Positions 51,513-60,434 of a stretch of 64,000 nt of DNA are shown here, one piece after another (within the stretch, counting starts at the first letter, position 1; each line of letters begins with the position of its first letter). Under the pieces are notes generated by a model. The model did not search any database. It worked only from the letters and a program-made list of their open reading frames with translations, and was not told where the DNA came from. Position numbers and translations under genes: made by a program. The stretch spans positions 17,973 through 81,972 of the forward strand of contig NZ_LGDD01000309.1 in the NCBI RefSeq assembly GCF_001279695.1. The letters are read 5' to 3'. Source of the DNA: Streptomyces sp. WM6378. Its GTDB lineage: Bacteria; Actinomycetota; Actinomycetes; Streptomycetales; Streptomycetaceae.

Positions 51513-51866
51513 CTAGTCGGCCAGGGCCTGGTCCAGGGTGTCGTGCACGGTGAGTGCTCCGTCGATACCTGTGAGCCGCAGTACCGCGTGTGGCCACCGG
51601 CCGGAGGCCACCAGATGGACGGCGAGGCCCTGGTCCGTCGCCCGGCGCCGGAAGTCCTCCAGTACGGCCACACCGGCCATCGTCAAGAACGTGGCAGCGG
51701 CTCAGTCCACAACAACTTTGCTCACGGCGTTACGGGAGTCCGGTTCCAGCCGGGTGCGGCACAACTCGTGCAGGTCGGCACGGACCGACTCCGCGTTGCC
51801 GATGTCCACTTCCGGGGGCAGCACCACGACCAGAGCGTCCTGTTTGCGGGAGATCCGAAGTGTCAT
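51513..51866 (-). pseudogene. STAS-domain anti-sigma antagonist gene with in-frame stop
   Basis: The frame starts at ATG 51866 behind GGAGGCGG: MTLRISRKQDALVVVLPPEV, then DIGNAESVRADLHELCRTRL and SKVVVD. TGA at 51702-51704 interrupts it. The same frame continues AAATFLTMAGVAVLEDFRRR and RLTGIDGALTVHDTLDQALA to a stop at 51513. STAS proteins relieve anti-sigma factors. The T-F-L-T-M-A segment normally carries a phosphorylatable Ser; here it is Thr. Confidence 0.8.
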
Positions 51867-52052
51867 CCCCGACCGCCTCCTCACGGCCAACTCGACTACA
51901 GGTGAAGCCACTTCTCGGCTCGCCAGCATTATGACCGGCCCGCACCGGAGTTTTCACCCGGTTCTCGCCCTCTGGCGAAGCCGGACCGTTTCTGCCCGAG
52001 CCTCGCCCCTGCGCCGCTCTCTCTCGCGGGGTTCTTCGGACGCGGGTGGAGT

Positions 52053-52685
52053 TCAGGGGGGTGTGAGGCTGTCGAGTTGTGCTGCGAGGTCGGGGCGGGT
52101 AGAGGCCAGGTGGGGGCGGGTGGCGTGGAGGGGGCGGAGGAGCTCGGCGGGGTCGTCGTGGGCCAGGGCCGCGTGGAGCTGGCTGAGCGGGAGGAGGGCC
52201 GCAGGGGGCAGGTCGGTGAGGGCGGTGATCTGGCCGGCGATGCTGCGCAGGGCGGCCGCGTTGCGGCGGGCCCAGGTGGCGGTGACGCGTTCGGCGGCCC
52301 GGCGTTCCCGGGTGGCCTGGACGCGCTGTTCGCCGGTGGTTCCGGTGGGGCCGGGCCGGTTGCGCAGGTAGCGGCGTTCGGCGGCCTGGCGGCTGGCGAC
52401 GCCGAGGGGGTGGGCGAGGTCGGCCCAGCTGGCCCCTGCGTGACGGGCGGTCTCGATCAGGCCGGTTTCCCATCCGGCGAGTTGCTCGCGCACCTGCCGC
52501 AGCAGCAGAAGCGAGGCCAGCGCCTGCTCCGGGCCGACGTCTTGAGTCCCGGCGGTGCCGACGGTTTTGTGCCGGGCGGCATGCAGGGCGTCGTCTATGG
52601 CTTGAAGGGCTGCCGCGGCGGCGAGGAACGACGCCGGGCTCTGGGCGTCGGCGCCGGGTGATGCCGACTGGTCGGCCGGGGGCAT
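52053..52685 (-). CDS. rheA: RheA-type Hsp18 transcriptional regulator
   Basis: The 210-aa helical protein is divergent from the Hsp18/Hsp20 gene. It has LRQVREQLAGWETGLIETAR then HAGASWADLAHPLGVASRQA, AERRYLRN, which contains an HTH-like pattern, and a second helical part (RNAAALRSIAGQITALTDLP). RheA of Streptomyces albus represses hsp18 by binding TGTCATC-N5-GATGACA and responds to heat. That exact operator lies between the two genes here. The start is ATG at 52685 behind GGGAGG. Confidence 0.8.
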   Translation of the reverse strand: MPPADQSASPGADAQSPASFLAAAAALQAIDDALHAARHKTVGTAGTQDVGPEQALASLLLLRQVREQLAGWETGLIETARHAGASWADLAHPLGVASRQAAERRYLRNRPGPTGTTGEQRVQATRERRAAERVTATWARRNAAALRSIAGQITALTDLPPAALLPLSQLHAALAHDDPAELLRPLHATRPHLASTRPDLAAQLDSLTPP

Positions 52686-52728
52686 GGACACCTCCCTCAG
52701 AGGGTCATCGTTCGGCTGACACCTTGTT

Positions 52729-52747
52729 TGTCATCCATTGGATGACA
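52729..52747. promoter_or_regulatory. RheA operator
   Basis: TGTCATC CATTG GATGACA is a perfect inverted repeat with the N5 spacing established for RheA. It lies between divergent rheA and hsp18. Confidence 0.9.
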
Positions 52748-52812
52748 TGTTACAACGGATTCAGTGAAGCGCATTGGCAGCAACTGCCCGAACCTTCCGG
52801 AGGTGTATTCCT

Positions 52813-53244
52813 ATGTTGATGCGCACCGACCCCTTCCGTGAGCTCGACCGGCTGGCGCAGCAGCTGGTGGGCCCGGGCACCTGGTCACGGCCGTCCCCGA
52901 TGCCGATGGACGCCTACCGCGAGGGCGACGAGTACGTGGTGGCCCTCGACCTTCCCGGCGTCAGCGCGGACGCGATCGACATCGACGTCGAACGGAACAT
53001 GCTGACCGTCAAGGCCGAGCGGCGCCCGGTGGCGAAGGGCGACGACGTACAGATGGAGCTGTCGGAACGGCCGCTGGGCGCCTTCTCCCGCCAGCTCGTG
53101 CTGGCCGACGCGCTGGACACAGAGCGCATCCAGGCCGACTACGACGCAGGTGTACTCACCCTGCGCATCCCGATCGCCGAGCGCGCCAAGCCCCGCAAGA
53201 TCGCCATCGGCGTCGGATCCGGCCGCAAGGAGATCTCCGGCTGA
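52813..53244 (+). CDS. hsp18: Hsp18, small heat-shock protein (Hsp20)
   Basis: The 143-aa alpha-crystallin protein reads [57 protein letters not shown] and [20 protein letters not shown]. The last is the conserved A-x-x-x-x-GVL-x-L-x-I-P strand. It is an ATP-independent holdase. The start is ATG at 52813 behind CGGAGG. Repression by RheA is expected from the operator. Confidence 0.93.
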   Translation: MLMRTDPFRELDRLAQQLVGPGTWSRPSPMPMDAYREGDEYVVALDLPGVSADAIDIDVERNMLTVKAERRPVAKGDDVQMELSERPLGAFSRQLVLADALDTERIQADYDAGVLTLRIPIAERAKPRKIAIGVGSGRKEISG

Positions 53245-53349
53245 GCCGGATGGGCCAGGGCTCAACGCGGAGGACGGCTGTCCGATCTCCCCTCTCAGCC
53301 GTCCTCCGCCCCCCAGTGGACCTGGGCCGTGGAAGAGGAGGCAGCTGCC

Positions 53350-53746
53350 GTGACTGTGCGACGGGAAGTGCTTCTCGACCACGTCAAGGAAACGCGGCGA
53401 GTACGACACTCTGCCGGAAGCCGAACGCGCGGCCCGCGTGGTGCTCGCCCTGCTGGGCGCACACCTGGTCGGTCAGGTGCGCGCCCAGCTGGCGGCGCGT
53501 CTGCCCGAAGGCTTCGCCCTGTTCCTCCTCAACCCGCTGCAGAGCGCGGAGCCGCTGCCGCCCGACCGGTTCGTGCGGGTGACTGCGGCCTGGATCGAAG
53601 GGGCCACCGAACAGACCGCCGCGTGGGACGTCAGAGCCGTCCTCAGCACCGTCGCCGGCGCCATCGACGACGACCTCCTCACCGAGATCCTGCTCCAGCT
53701 CCCCGCGGGCTACGACCTCCTCTTCGGCCGCCCTCAGCCCACCTGA
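53350..53746 (+). pseudogene. DUF2267 protein with frameshift
   Basis: The N-terminus (VTVRREVLLDHVKE, from GTG at 53350) is in one frame. A shift near 53390 moves to EYDTLPEAERAARVVLALLG, AHLVGQVRAQLAARLPEGFA and QLPAGYDLLFGR. These are the DUF2267 repeats. One base separates the two frames, so it is probably inactive or a sequencing error. The next gene is an intact paralogue. Confidence 0.75.
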
Positions 53747-53812
53747 CCAAACCCCCGGTGACCGCCCGCCGGCCACCACGACCCCGGTGACAGAAAAGGA
53801 ACCACCGCAGTG

Positions 53813-54247
53813 ATGTCCGACCAGAACGCACCGACCCAGCAGCCCTGCGGGAGGGCGTACGAGCAGATGCTGGAGAGGGTCCGCTACGACGGCGCCTACC
53901 CCACGCGTGAGAAGGCTGATGAAGCCGTCCACCTCGTCCTGGCGGGACTGGGACGCCAGCTGACCGGCGACGAACGTGTCGAACTGGCCGCCCGCCTGCC
54001 CCTGGAAGCCGCACGTGTCCTCACCGCCCAGATCCCCGACATCCAGCCGCTGACCGGCTGGGCCTTCGTCAAGGATCTCGCCGCCCGCACCGGCGCTTCC
54101 CTGGCCACGAGCCGCTGGGACACCGGATCCGTCTTCTCCGCCGTCGCGGCCTACGCCGGACCCGACCTCCTGACCCGCATCCTTCAACAGCTCCCTCCCG
54201 GCTACGCGCTGCTGTTCGGCCGCGCCGAACTCACCACCGCCGCGTAG
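53813..54247 (+). CDS. DUF2267 domain protein
   Basis: The 144-aa protein has two DUF2267 halves: AYEQMLERVRYDGAYPTREK, AVHLVLAGLGRQLTGDERVE and WAFVKDLAARTGASLATSRW with LLTRILQQLPPGYALLFGRA. It is a soluble helical family common beside stress genes. The function is unknown. The start is ATG at 53813 or GTG at 53810, behind AAAGGAA. Confidence 0.85.
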   Translation: MSDQNAPTQQPCGRAYEQMLERVRYDGAYPTREKADEAVHLVLAGLGRQLTGDERVELAARLPLEAARVLTAQIPDIQPLTGWAFVKDLAARTGASLATSRWDTGSVFSAVAAYAGPDLLTRILQQLPPGYALLFGRAELTTAA

Positions 54248-54255
54248 ACCGCGAC

Positions 54256-54468
54256 GTGCCCGGGCCGGTGAGCGTGGTGGGCGACTTCAACGACTGGGAC
54301 CCGCACGCCCACCCCCTCCAGGGAGGTCAGGGCACCACACGGACGGTCACGGTCGCCTTGCCGACCGAAAGCAGCCACTCCTTCCGGTACCTGGCCGCGG
54401 GCGACTACTGGTTCCACGATGAATCAGCTGATGGCCAGGAGGGCCCCAACAGCCGAGTGCTCACCTGA
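54256..54468 (+). pseudogene. Isoamylase early-set (CBM48-like) protein, N-truncated
   Basis: The frame reads VPGPVSVVGDFNDWDPHAHP then RTVTVALPTESSHSFRYLAA with GDYWFHDESADGQ. VSVVGDFNDW is the glycogen-binding CBM48 core. The usual 20 N-terminal residues (first strands) are absent and the start codon is doubtful, so the 5' end was probably deleted against the DUF2267 gene. Confidence 0.6.
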
Positions 54469-54502
54469 GCCGGTCGGCAGTGGAGTCGCCGTGAACCGGC
54501 AA

Positions 54503-54526
54503 GTCGGCGAGTCGGCGAGTCGGCGA
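54503..54526 (+). repeat. Three tandem copies of GTCGGCGA
   Basis: An 8-base unit is repeated three times without interruption, just upstream of the VOC-type pseudogene's ribosome site. Confidence 0.8.
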
Positions 54527-54541
54527 GAGGAGGAGACAACC

Positions 54542-55023
54542 ATGGTTTTGGTGACGGCGGATCTCGTGGGTGCGCCGTGCTGGCTCAGTCTGGCGGCACG
54601 TGACCTGCGGGCGGCCGAGCAGTTCTAGCGCGGTGCTGGGCTGGACCTTCCGGCGCGGCACGCTGGGCAGCGTTCACCGTACCCGTCGCGTGGACCCCGT
54701 ACTTCGCCGTCGGCGACGCCGACGAAGCGGTGGCCCGGATCCGCGAGCGGGGCGGCACCATCGCCGTCGACCCGGTGCCGTACCCGCCTCGCGGGCGAGC
54801 GGCCCTGGCCGCCGACCGCGAGGGTGCGACCTTCGGAATCTGGGAGGGGCGTGTCCTGGCCGGCTGGCGGATCGGGGGCGGCGCGGCCCCCGCGCGGCTG
54901 GAGCTCCACACCAGGGACGCGCTCGACGCCGCCGTCTTCTACGGTGAGTACCTGGAATGGGCCGCGGACGGCGGTTCCGGCTGCTGCGAGGTGTCCTACG
55001 AGCAGGACCAGGTCGTCCTGTGA
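54542..55023 (+). pseudogene. VOC/glyoxalase-fold protein, frameshifted and truncated
   Basis: The first frame (GTADLVGAPCWLSLAARDLR-type start from ATG 54542) ends at TAG 54627. Other frames continue RAVLGWTFRRGTLGS and, from about 54690, AVGDADEAVARIRERGGTIA then GATFGIWEGRVLAGW. The reading stops at 55021 next to the IS3 element, so the 3' half is lost. Such VOC proteins have two similar halves; only one and a half remain. Confidence 0.75.
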
Positions 55024-55026
55024 GGT

Positions 55027-55512
55027 TCAACCTCGGGAGTGGACACCGGGTTTCATGCGACGAGTGACAGCGGCCACGGCCATCTCGATGGCGTCGGTGA
55101 CCAGGGACCACCTGGTGTTGAGCGCCGACGCGGTGAAGTCACGCATCATCAGGTCCGGGACTGGCGGTGCCCTCCTGTCCGCGACCGTCGTGCGATTCTT
55201 GCGCCGCAGGTGCCGGCCGATGACGTGGTTGATGCGCATCAGCCGGGCCACGCGCTCGCGGTTGATCCTGTGCCCGCGTGAGCGGAGTTCCGCGTGGACG
55301 CGCGGGGCGCCATAGGCGCCGTGGTGTTCGGCATGGATGGCACGGATCTCCGCGACCGTCCCGGCCTCCTCGGCCTGGCGCTCGGCCCGGGCCAGAGCGG
55401 TGGCCTGGTGCCGGCAGTAACCGGACCGGGACACGTCCAGCACCCGACATATCCGCTGCACACCGAAGTCGGCACGGATGTCGGAGATGAAGTCCCAGCG
55501 GCGGGGGCTCAC
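55027..55512 (-). pseudogene. IS3-family orfB, catalytic core deleted
   Basis: The N-terminal half reads WDFISDIRADFGVQRICRVL, VSRSGYCRHQ, EIRAIHAEHHGAYGAPRVHA and RINRERVARLMRINHVIG. After ASALNTRW it jumps to SLVTDAIEMAVAAVTRRM and stops. The DDE segments with the first Asp (GDITYI region) and HSDRG are missing, so it cannot transpose by itself. Confidence 0.8.
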
Positions 55513-55880
55513 TTCACCTCGCGAGCGAAACAGGCGGCTGCTCGGCTCAGGATCTCGCGCTCCGGCTGCCATTCCTTCTCGGCCTTGAGCAGCCGGGTGC
55601 TTTCCGCCCGCAGCCGGGCCAGCTCGGCGGCCGGGCTCTCCCCGGCGCCGCCACCGCGGTACTCGGGCACCGGCCGGACGGTGTCCTTGCGCAGCCATGT
55701 GCGCAGGGTCTCCCCGGTGATCCCGAGATCCGCGGCTATCGCCGCGTACGTACGCCTCCCGCCGGACGCGCGGTACAGCGCGATGGCGTCCCTCCGGAAC
55801 TCCCCCGGGTACGGAGACTGACGTCCCACCTGGACGTCCCTTCCTGGATCCTCAAGATCCATTGTCAGGGTGTCCACTCC
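55036..55880 (-). mobile_element. IS3-family element with internal deletion (845 bp)
   Basis: Perfect 12-bp terminal repeats GGAGTGGACACC (55036-55047) and GGTGTCCACTCC (55869-55880) bound the element. It encodes orfA and a shortened orfB on the minus strand. Full IS3 elements are about 1.2-1.3 kb, so roughly 400 bp of orfB, including most of the catalytic core, are missing. The element sits at the end of the VOC pseudogene. Confidence 0.85.
55509..55862 (-). CDS. IS3-family orfA (HTH protein)
   Basis: The protein of about 117 aa has a transposase_8-type HTH (PGEFRRDAIALYRASGGRRT, YAAIAADLGITGETLRTWLR) and a C-terminal leucine-zipper-like region (ELARLRAESTRLLKAEKEWQ). It appears intact. It overlaps orfB by 4 bases. 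Confidence 0.85.
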   Translation of the reverse strand: MDLEDPGRDVQVGRQSPYPGEFRRDAIALYRASGGRRTYAAIAADLGITGETLRTWLRKDTVRPVPEYRGGGAGESPAAELARLRAESTRLLKAEKEWQPEREILSRAAACFAREVK

Positions 55881-55888
55881 ACGGGGCG

Positions 55889-55945
55889 AGCCTCGACCCG
55901 GAGAAACTAGCGCGACTCGACAAACCTGCCGACCTCACCAGGTAG
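55889..55945 (+). pseudogene. 3' end of an unidentified gene cut by IS3
   Basis: Immediately outside the IS3 right end, a frame reads SLDPEKLARLDKPADLTR and stops at TAG 55943-55945, followed by a strong terminator. Codon bias and the terminator show it is a true gene end. I cannot name the family. Confidence 0.5.
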
Positions 55946-55946
55946 A

Positions 55947-55997
55947 CCGCGGCGCGGGTGTTCCGGGCAGGACGTACCCGGAACACCCGCGCCGCGG
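55947..55997 (+). terminator. 21-bp perfect stem terminator
   Basis: CCGCGGCGCGGGTGTTCCGGG (55947-55967) pairs perfectly with 55977-55997, with a 9-base loop. It begins 2 bases after the TAG of the truncated gene. Confidence 0.8.
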
Positions 55998-56129
55998 CGG
56001 CCTCAGTCGAGGACCATCACTGGCCGCAAGGAGAAGTCACGGGCCTATCCCGAGGCGATCGAGCGTTCGCGGCGCCCCCGTGCTGTCGCCGGGGGGCAGC
56101 CGCCGTGTCCGTCGTGCCATAACCCAGCG

Positions 56130-56190
56130 CACTTAGTTGCTCGACTCTAAAAGTTTACTCGTTGCACTTATTTAGTCGATGTGCTTTTCT
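56130..56190. promoter_or_regulatory. AT-rich operator/promoter of the Tet(X)-like gene
   Basis: This is the most AT-rich segment nearby. It contains TCGACT and AGTCGA as an inverted pair around CTAAAAGTTTACTCGTTGCA, and TTAGTTGC and CGTTGCAC as partial repeats. Such sites are typical of TetR or MarR operators. No regulator gene lies next to it. Confidence 0.45.
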
Positions 56191-56263
56191 GGAGTGGTGA
56201 GGCCGCGCGGCACAGCTCGGCCCGTTCCGCACGCTCTCCTCTGCCCGAAAGGCGTGACCAGCC

Positions 56264-57406
56264 ATGCCCACCCACCGCATCGCGATCATCGGCGCCGGCC
56301 CCGGCGGCCTGACCTGCGCCCGCATCCTGCAGCAACACGGCATCACCGCAGCCGTCTACGACCTGGACCCTTCCCCCACCGCCCGCAACCAGGGCGGCAC
56401 CCTCGACATGCACCCCGACTCCGGCCAGCACGCCCTGCGCGCGGCCGGCCTCTGGGACGACTTCCTCGCCCGAGCCCGACCCGAAGGCCAGCAGATGCGC
56501 CTGGTCAGCCGCGACGGCCGCATCCTGTTCGACGCGATCCCGCCCGAGGCCGACACCGCTGAAGGCAACCCCGAGATCGACCGCGGACAGCTCCGCGACC
56601 TCCTCCTCGACTCCCTCAAGCCCGACACCGTGCACTGGGGCCACAAGCTCACCCGCACCGAAGCCCTCGGCGGCGGCACCCACCGCCTGCGCTTCGCAGA
56701 CGGCACCAGCACCGACGCCGACCTCGTCATCGGAGCCGACGGCGCCTGGTCCCAGGTCCGCCCCCTCCTGTCCGACGCGACGCCCCTCTACACAGGCGTC
56801 ACCTTCGTCGAGACCGGACTCAACGACGCTGACACCCGCCACCCCCACCTCGCCGCGCTCACCGGCAACGGCACCATGCTGGCCCTCGACAACAACCAGG
56901 GCTTCGTCGCCCAGCGCAACAGCGGCGGACACATCCGCGTCTACATCGGCATGCGCACCGCACAGGACTGGCACCAACAGGCCGGCCTCGACACGGCCGA
57001 CACCGCCGCCGTCCGCGAGGCCCTCCTCAAGAAGTTCACCGGCTGGAGCCCCGACCTGCTCGGCTTCATCACCGCCACCGACACCGGCTACACCAACCGG
57101 CCCCTGTTCGCCCTGCCCGTACCCCACACCTGGACCCACACCCTGGGCGTCACCCTCCTCGGCGACGCCGCCCACCTCATGTCCCCCTTCTCCGGCATGG
57201 GCGCCAACCTCGCCATGCTCGACGGCGCCGACCTCGCCCACGCCCTCACCGAAAGCCCCACCATCAACGACGCCATCCGCACCTACGAAGCCGTCCTGCT
57301 GCCCCGCTCCATCCAGGCAGCCGAAGGAGCCGCAGAGGGCATCGACAGCACCTTCTCCCCCGACAGCGCCACCCAGACCCTCGCCCACATGACCCAGCAC
57401 CACTGA
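56264..57406 (+). CDS. Tet(X)-like FAD-dependent monooxygenase
   Basis: The 380-aa class A flavoprotein has the GAGPGG dinucleotide fold (10-15), GGTLDMHPDSGQHAL (44-58), NPEIDRGQLRDLLLDSL (102-118) and DTVHW. FAD ribityl motif GDAAHLMSPFSGMGAN is at 300-315. GGTLD-x-H-x-x-SGQ and NPEI-x-R-x-x-LR-x-x-LL-x-SL are Tet(X) hallmarks. Tet(X) hydroxylates tetracyclines at C11a, but many relatives act on other aromatic compounds. Length equals that of Tet(X). The start is ATG at 56264. It stands alone, 63 bases before an ISL3 element. Confidence 0.88.
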   Translation: MPTHRIAIIGAGPGGLTCARILQQHGITAAVYDLDPSPTARNQGGTLDMHPDSGQHALRAAGLWDDFLARARPEGQQMRLVSRDGRILFDAIPPEADTAEGNPEIDRGQLRDLLLDSLKPDTVHWGHKLTRTEALGGGTHRLRFADGTSTDADLVIGADGAWSQVRPLLSDATPLYTGVTFVETGLNDADTRHPHLAALTGNGTMLALDNNQGFVAQRNSGGHIRVYIGMRTAQDWHQQAGLDTADTAAVREALLKKFTGWSPDLLGFITATDTGYTNRPLFALPVPHTWTHTLGVTLLGDAAHLMSPFSGMGANLAMLDGADLAHALTESPTINDAIRTYEAVLLPRSIQAAEGAAEGIDSTFSPDSATQTLAHMTQHH

Positions 57407-57469
57407 CATCGCACACCCGCAACCTTTATGAGTACACCGTGCTGCCCAGCGGCCCACCCCCTCCAGGGA

Positions 57470-59124
57470 GTGTCCAATAGACGGCCCTGTCTCGCTTTCG
57501 GTGGTGACTGAGAGTCGTGAGGGTCGTTGACATTGCCGTGAAAGATGTCAACGAGCTTGTGCAGACGGTCTTCTCGGGTCTGTTCCCGCTGGCCATCGAG
57601 GAGGTCGCCGACGAGGGCGAGCGGATCGTGGTGCGAGCCCGGACGCCGAGGGACGCCGCGGTCTGCCCGGTGTGCGGGGCGCCGTCCGAGCGGGTGCATG
57701 GGTATCAGCAGCGGACGGTGGCTGACGTGCCGGTCGATGGCCGTCGGGTGGTGGTCCGCGTACGAGTACGGCGTCTGCTGTGTCCTACCCAGGGCTGCTG
57801 CCACACCTTCCGTGAGCAGGTGCCTGGCGTCCTGGAGCGATATCAGCGACGGACCGCCCGTCTGGCCAGGCAAGTCAAGGCCGTGGTCCAGGAGTTAGCG
57901 GGCCGGGCGGGATCGCGCTTGCTGGCGATGCTCGCGGTGAGCCTGTCGCGTCACACGGCCTTGCGTACCCTGCTGCGGATACCGCTGCTCGCAGGGCGGG
58001 CACCCCGAGTGATCGGCGTCGACGACTTCGCTCTGCGCCGGCGCCACCGCTACGCCACGGTGATCATCGATGCCGAGACCCACGAGCGGATCGACGTGCT
58101 GCCCGGCCGCACGGCCGACACCCTGGAAGCGTGGCTGCGCGAACATCCAGGCATCGAGATCGTGTGCCGTGACGGCTCGGCGACCTATGCCGAGGCCATC
58201 CGTCGCGCTCTGCCCGACGCGGTGCAGGTCGGTGATCGCTGGCATTTCTGGAAGAACTTGCGCGAAGCCGCCCTGAGCGAGGTCAAGGCGCACAGCAACT
58301 GCTGGGCCACCGTGCTGGACGCGCCGATCTCCGACGGGCCCCGCGCTCAGACCACCCTGGAACGCTGGCACCAGGTCCACGGACTGCTCGACCAGGGCGT
58401 GGGGCTCCTCGAGTGCGCCCGGCGTCTGCAACTGGCGCTGAATACGGTCAAACGCTACGCCCGCGCCGACCCGGCCCGAGCGGATGCTCCGCGTTCCTAA
58501 ATACCGTGCCAGCCTGGTCGACCCCTACCGTGAACACCTTCGCGAACGCCGAGCTGAGGACCCCGGCGTCCCCGTCCTGCACCTCTTCGAAGAGATCAAG
58601 GCCCTCGGGTTCACGGGCTGCCTGAACCTTCTGCACAAGTACATCAACCAAGGCCGCGCGGATGCTGAGCGCAGCCATATCTCCCCGCGCCGACTCGCCC
58701 GGATGCTGCTGACCAGGCCCGGCAACCTCAAGGCCGAGCAACATGAGCTCCTGGCCAAGCTCACGGCCGCCTGCCCCGAGATGACCCAACTGGCCGCCAG
58801 TATCCGGGGCTTCGCCCCGCTCCTTGCGCCACACGCCGACAACGTCGACGCGCTCACGCTCTGGATCGCCCAGGTCCGCGACGCCGACCTGCCTCATCTC
58901 CATGCCTTCACCCGGGGCCTGGACCGAGACATCGACGCCGTGATCGCCGGGCTCACGCTGCCGTACAGCAACGGCCCTACCGAAGGCGTCAACACCAAGA
59001 CCAAACGGATCGCACGCCAGATGCACGGACGAGCAGGCTTCACCCTGCTCCGCCACCGCATCCTCCTCGGATAACGCCACCCTCAGTCACCACCGAAAGT
59101 GAGACAGGGCCGTTGATTGGACAC
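57470..59124 (+). mobile_element. ISL3-family insertion sequence, 1655 bp
   Basis: Terminal inverted repeats begin GTGTCCAAT, continue ACGGCCCTGTCTC and reach GTGGTGACTGAG (57470-57512 and 59082-59124), with a few mismatches over about 43 bp. One transposase gene lies inside, in two frames. The 8 bases outside each end (TCCAGGGA and ACCCGAAT) do not match, so no target duplication is visible. Confidence 0.9.
57517..59074 (+). pseudogene. ISL3 transposase, frameshifted
   Basis: The first frame (57517-58500) has the zinc finger VCPVCGAPSERVHGYQQRTV, the HTH region and the DDE start VIGVDDFALRRRHRYATVII with VCRDGSATYAEAI. The second frame (58484-59074) starts ERMLRVPKYRASLVDPYREH and ends YSNGPTEGVNTKTKRIARQM, RAGFTLLRHRIL. 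One extra C near 58470 (GACCCGGCCC) explains the shift. The element may be inactive unless frameshifting occurs. Confidence 0.88.
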
Positions 59125-59314
59125 ACCCGAATAGTGCCGGCCACGGATACGAGGAAGGCCCCGGTGGCAAGTCGATGACCCGAGATCGCTGGTCGGAGTG
59201 CACTCCGCTGCCCCGTGCGTCCGGCCGGAACACAAATCGGTCGGGCCCTAACGTGGATCAAAACGATCCCGGCGTACCGCCGCCAGGATCCCGGTCTTTC
59301 GGAGGCGCCTCACT

Positions 59315-59866
59315 ATGACCGTCGACATCTCTGAACTCACCGGGGACTACGTCCTCGACCCCGCCCACACCCGGATCGGCTTCGTCGCCCGCCACGCCAT
59401 GGTCACCAAGGTCCGCGGCGCGTTCCACCAGTTCGACGGAACCGCCCACCTGGACGGCACCGAACCGGCCCGGTCCACCGCCCAGGTGGTGATCAAGGCC
59501 GAGAGCATCGACACCGGCGTGGAACAGCGCGACCAGCACCTGCGCACCAACGACTTCCTGGACGTTCCCAACTTCCCCGACATCACCTTCCGCAGCACGT
59601 CGGTCGAGCCCCGCTCCGACACCGAATACCGCGTCACCGGCGACCTGACCATCAAAGACACCACCCGCCCGGTCACCATCGACATCGCATACACCGGCAA
59701 CGCCGTCGACCCCTACGGCAACCTGCGCGTCGGCCTGGAAGGATCGGTGACCATCTCCCGCAAAGAATTCGGCGTGACCTGGAACGCACCCCTGGAAGGC
59801 GGCGGCGTACTCGTCGGCGACAAGATCACCCTGGAGTTCGACATTTCCGCGATCAAGCAGGGCTAA
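59315..59866 (+). CDS. YceI-family lipocalin-like protein
   Basis: The 183-aa protein has GDYVLDPAHTRIGFVARHAM, KVRGAFHQFDGTAHLDG, RDQHLRTNDFLDVPNFPDIT and VTGDLTIKDTTRPVTIDIAY. It has no signal peptide, as in the Streptomyces cytoplasmic members. YceI barrels bind isoprenoid lipids. The start is ATG at 59315 behind GGAGGC. Confidence 0.92.
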   Translation: MTVDISELTGDYVLDPAHTRIGFVARHAMVTKVRGAFHQFDGTAHLDGTEPARSTAQVVIKAESIDTGVEQRDQHLRTNDFLDVPNFPDITFRSTSVEPRSDTEYRVTGDLTIKDTTRPVTIDIAYTGNAVDPYGNLRVGLEGSVTISRKEFGVTWNAPLEGGGVLVGDKITLEFDISAIKQG

Positions 59867-60026
59867 CTGCCGCCGAAGCCCGCCCATCAGCCGGCGACGC
59901 CACCGTCCAGGGAAGTGACCATGCACCGCGGACTGCGATGCCCGGGTCAAATACCGTCCTGTGCCCGCACAGCAAACCTCGTGCGGGACAGGACGGAAAA
60001 GGCACCGGGCCGCCCGCTCGAATCCG

Positions 60027-60434
60027 ATGAGCACCATCGGCCCCAACTGGGCCGCGCCGTTCGCCGGGCAGGCGACGGCCCGCTGTGCGGGCTGGCCCGC
60101 TGCAGCTTGGAGCGTGATCACAGTGCTGCTCGTGGGAACAACGGTCTGGGGCGCAACTCTCGGGCTTGTTCGGCTGGGCCTGGCTGGAGACGAAGTCCAC
60201 CTGCGTCTTGCCCAGTGTCAGACCGAAGGCGGGGGGCGTGGGGGGGGGAGCTACGTTCAGTGCTCCGGGCAGCTTGTGGGTGACAAAAGCACGGACACCG
60301 TGAAGATCCGCCATGACGACCAGCAGGGAGAGGTCGTGCCCGCCTACCGCTCAGAGCTCCGGGAAGGGCGCCGCCTCGTCCATCACCTACAGCAGTTTGC
60401 GTGCTGCTCCGGCCTCTTCCGGCCGCACAGATGA
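60027..60434 (+). CDS. Hypothetical membrane protein
   Basis: One membrane helix (AAAWSVITVLLVGTTVWGAT) is followed by VHLRLAQCQTEGGGRGGGSY, VQCSGQLVG and DTVKIRHDDQQGEVVPA. The two Cys residues and beta-rich character resemble short extracytoplasmic domains of DUF3592-like proteins. The last 25 residues look non-native, so the 3' end may be truncated. Confidence 0.5.
   Translation: MSTIGPNWAAPFAGQATARCAGWPAAAWSVITVLLVGTTVWGATLGLVRLGLAGDEVHLRLAQCQTEGGGRGGGSYVQCSGQLVGDKSTDTVKIRHDDQQGEVVPAYRSELREGRRLVHHLQQFACCSGLFRPHR

Noticed and set aside
51702..51704. TGA as selenocysteine in the STAS gene
   Set aside because: STAS proteins have no known selenocysteine, and I see no SECIS-like hairpin immediately after. 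A nonsense mutation is simpler.
56130..56190. Ninth CGCAAC element before the Tet(X)-like gene
   Set aside because: TTGC occurs twice, but there is no CGCAAC core and the spacing differs. It looks like an unrelated TetR or MarR operator.
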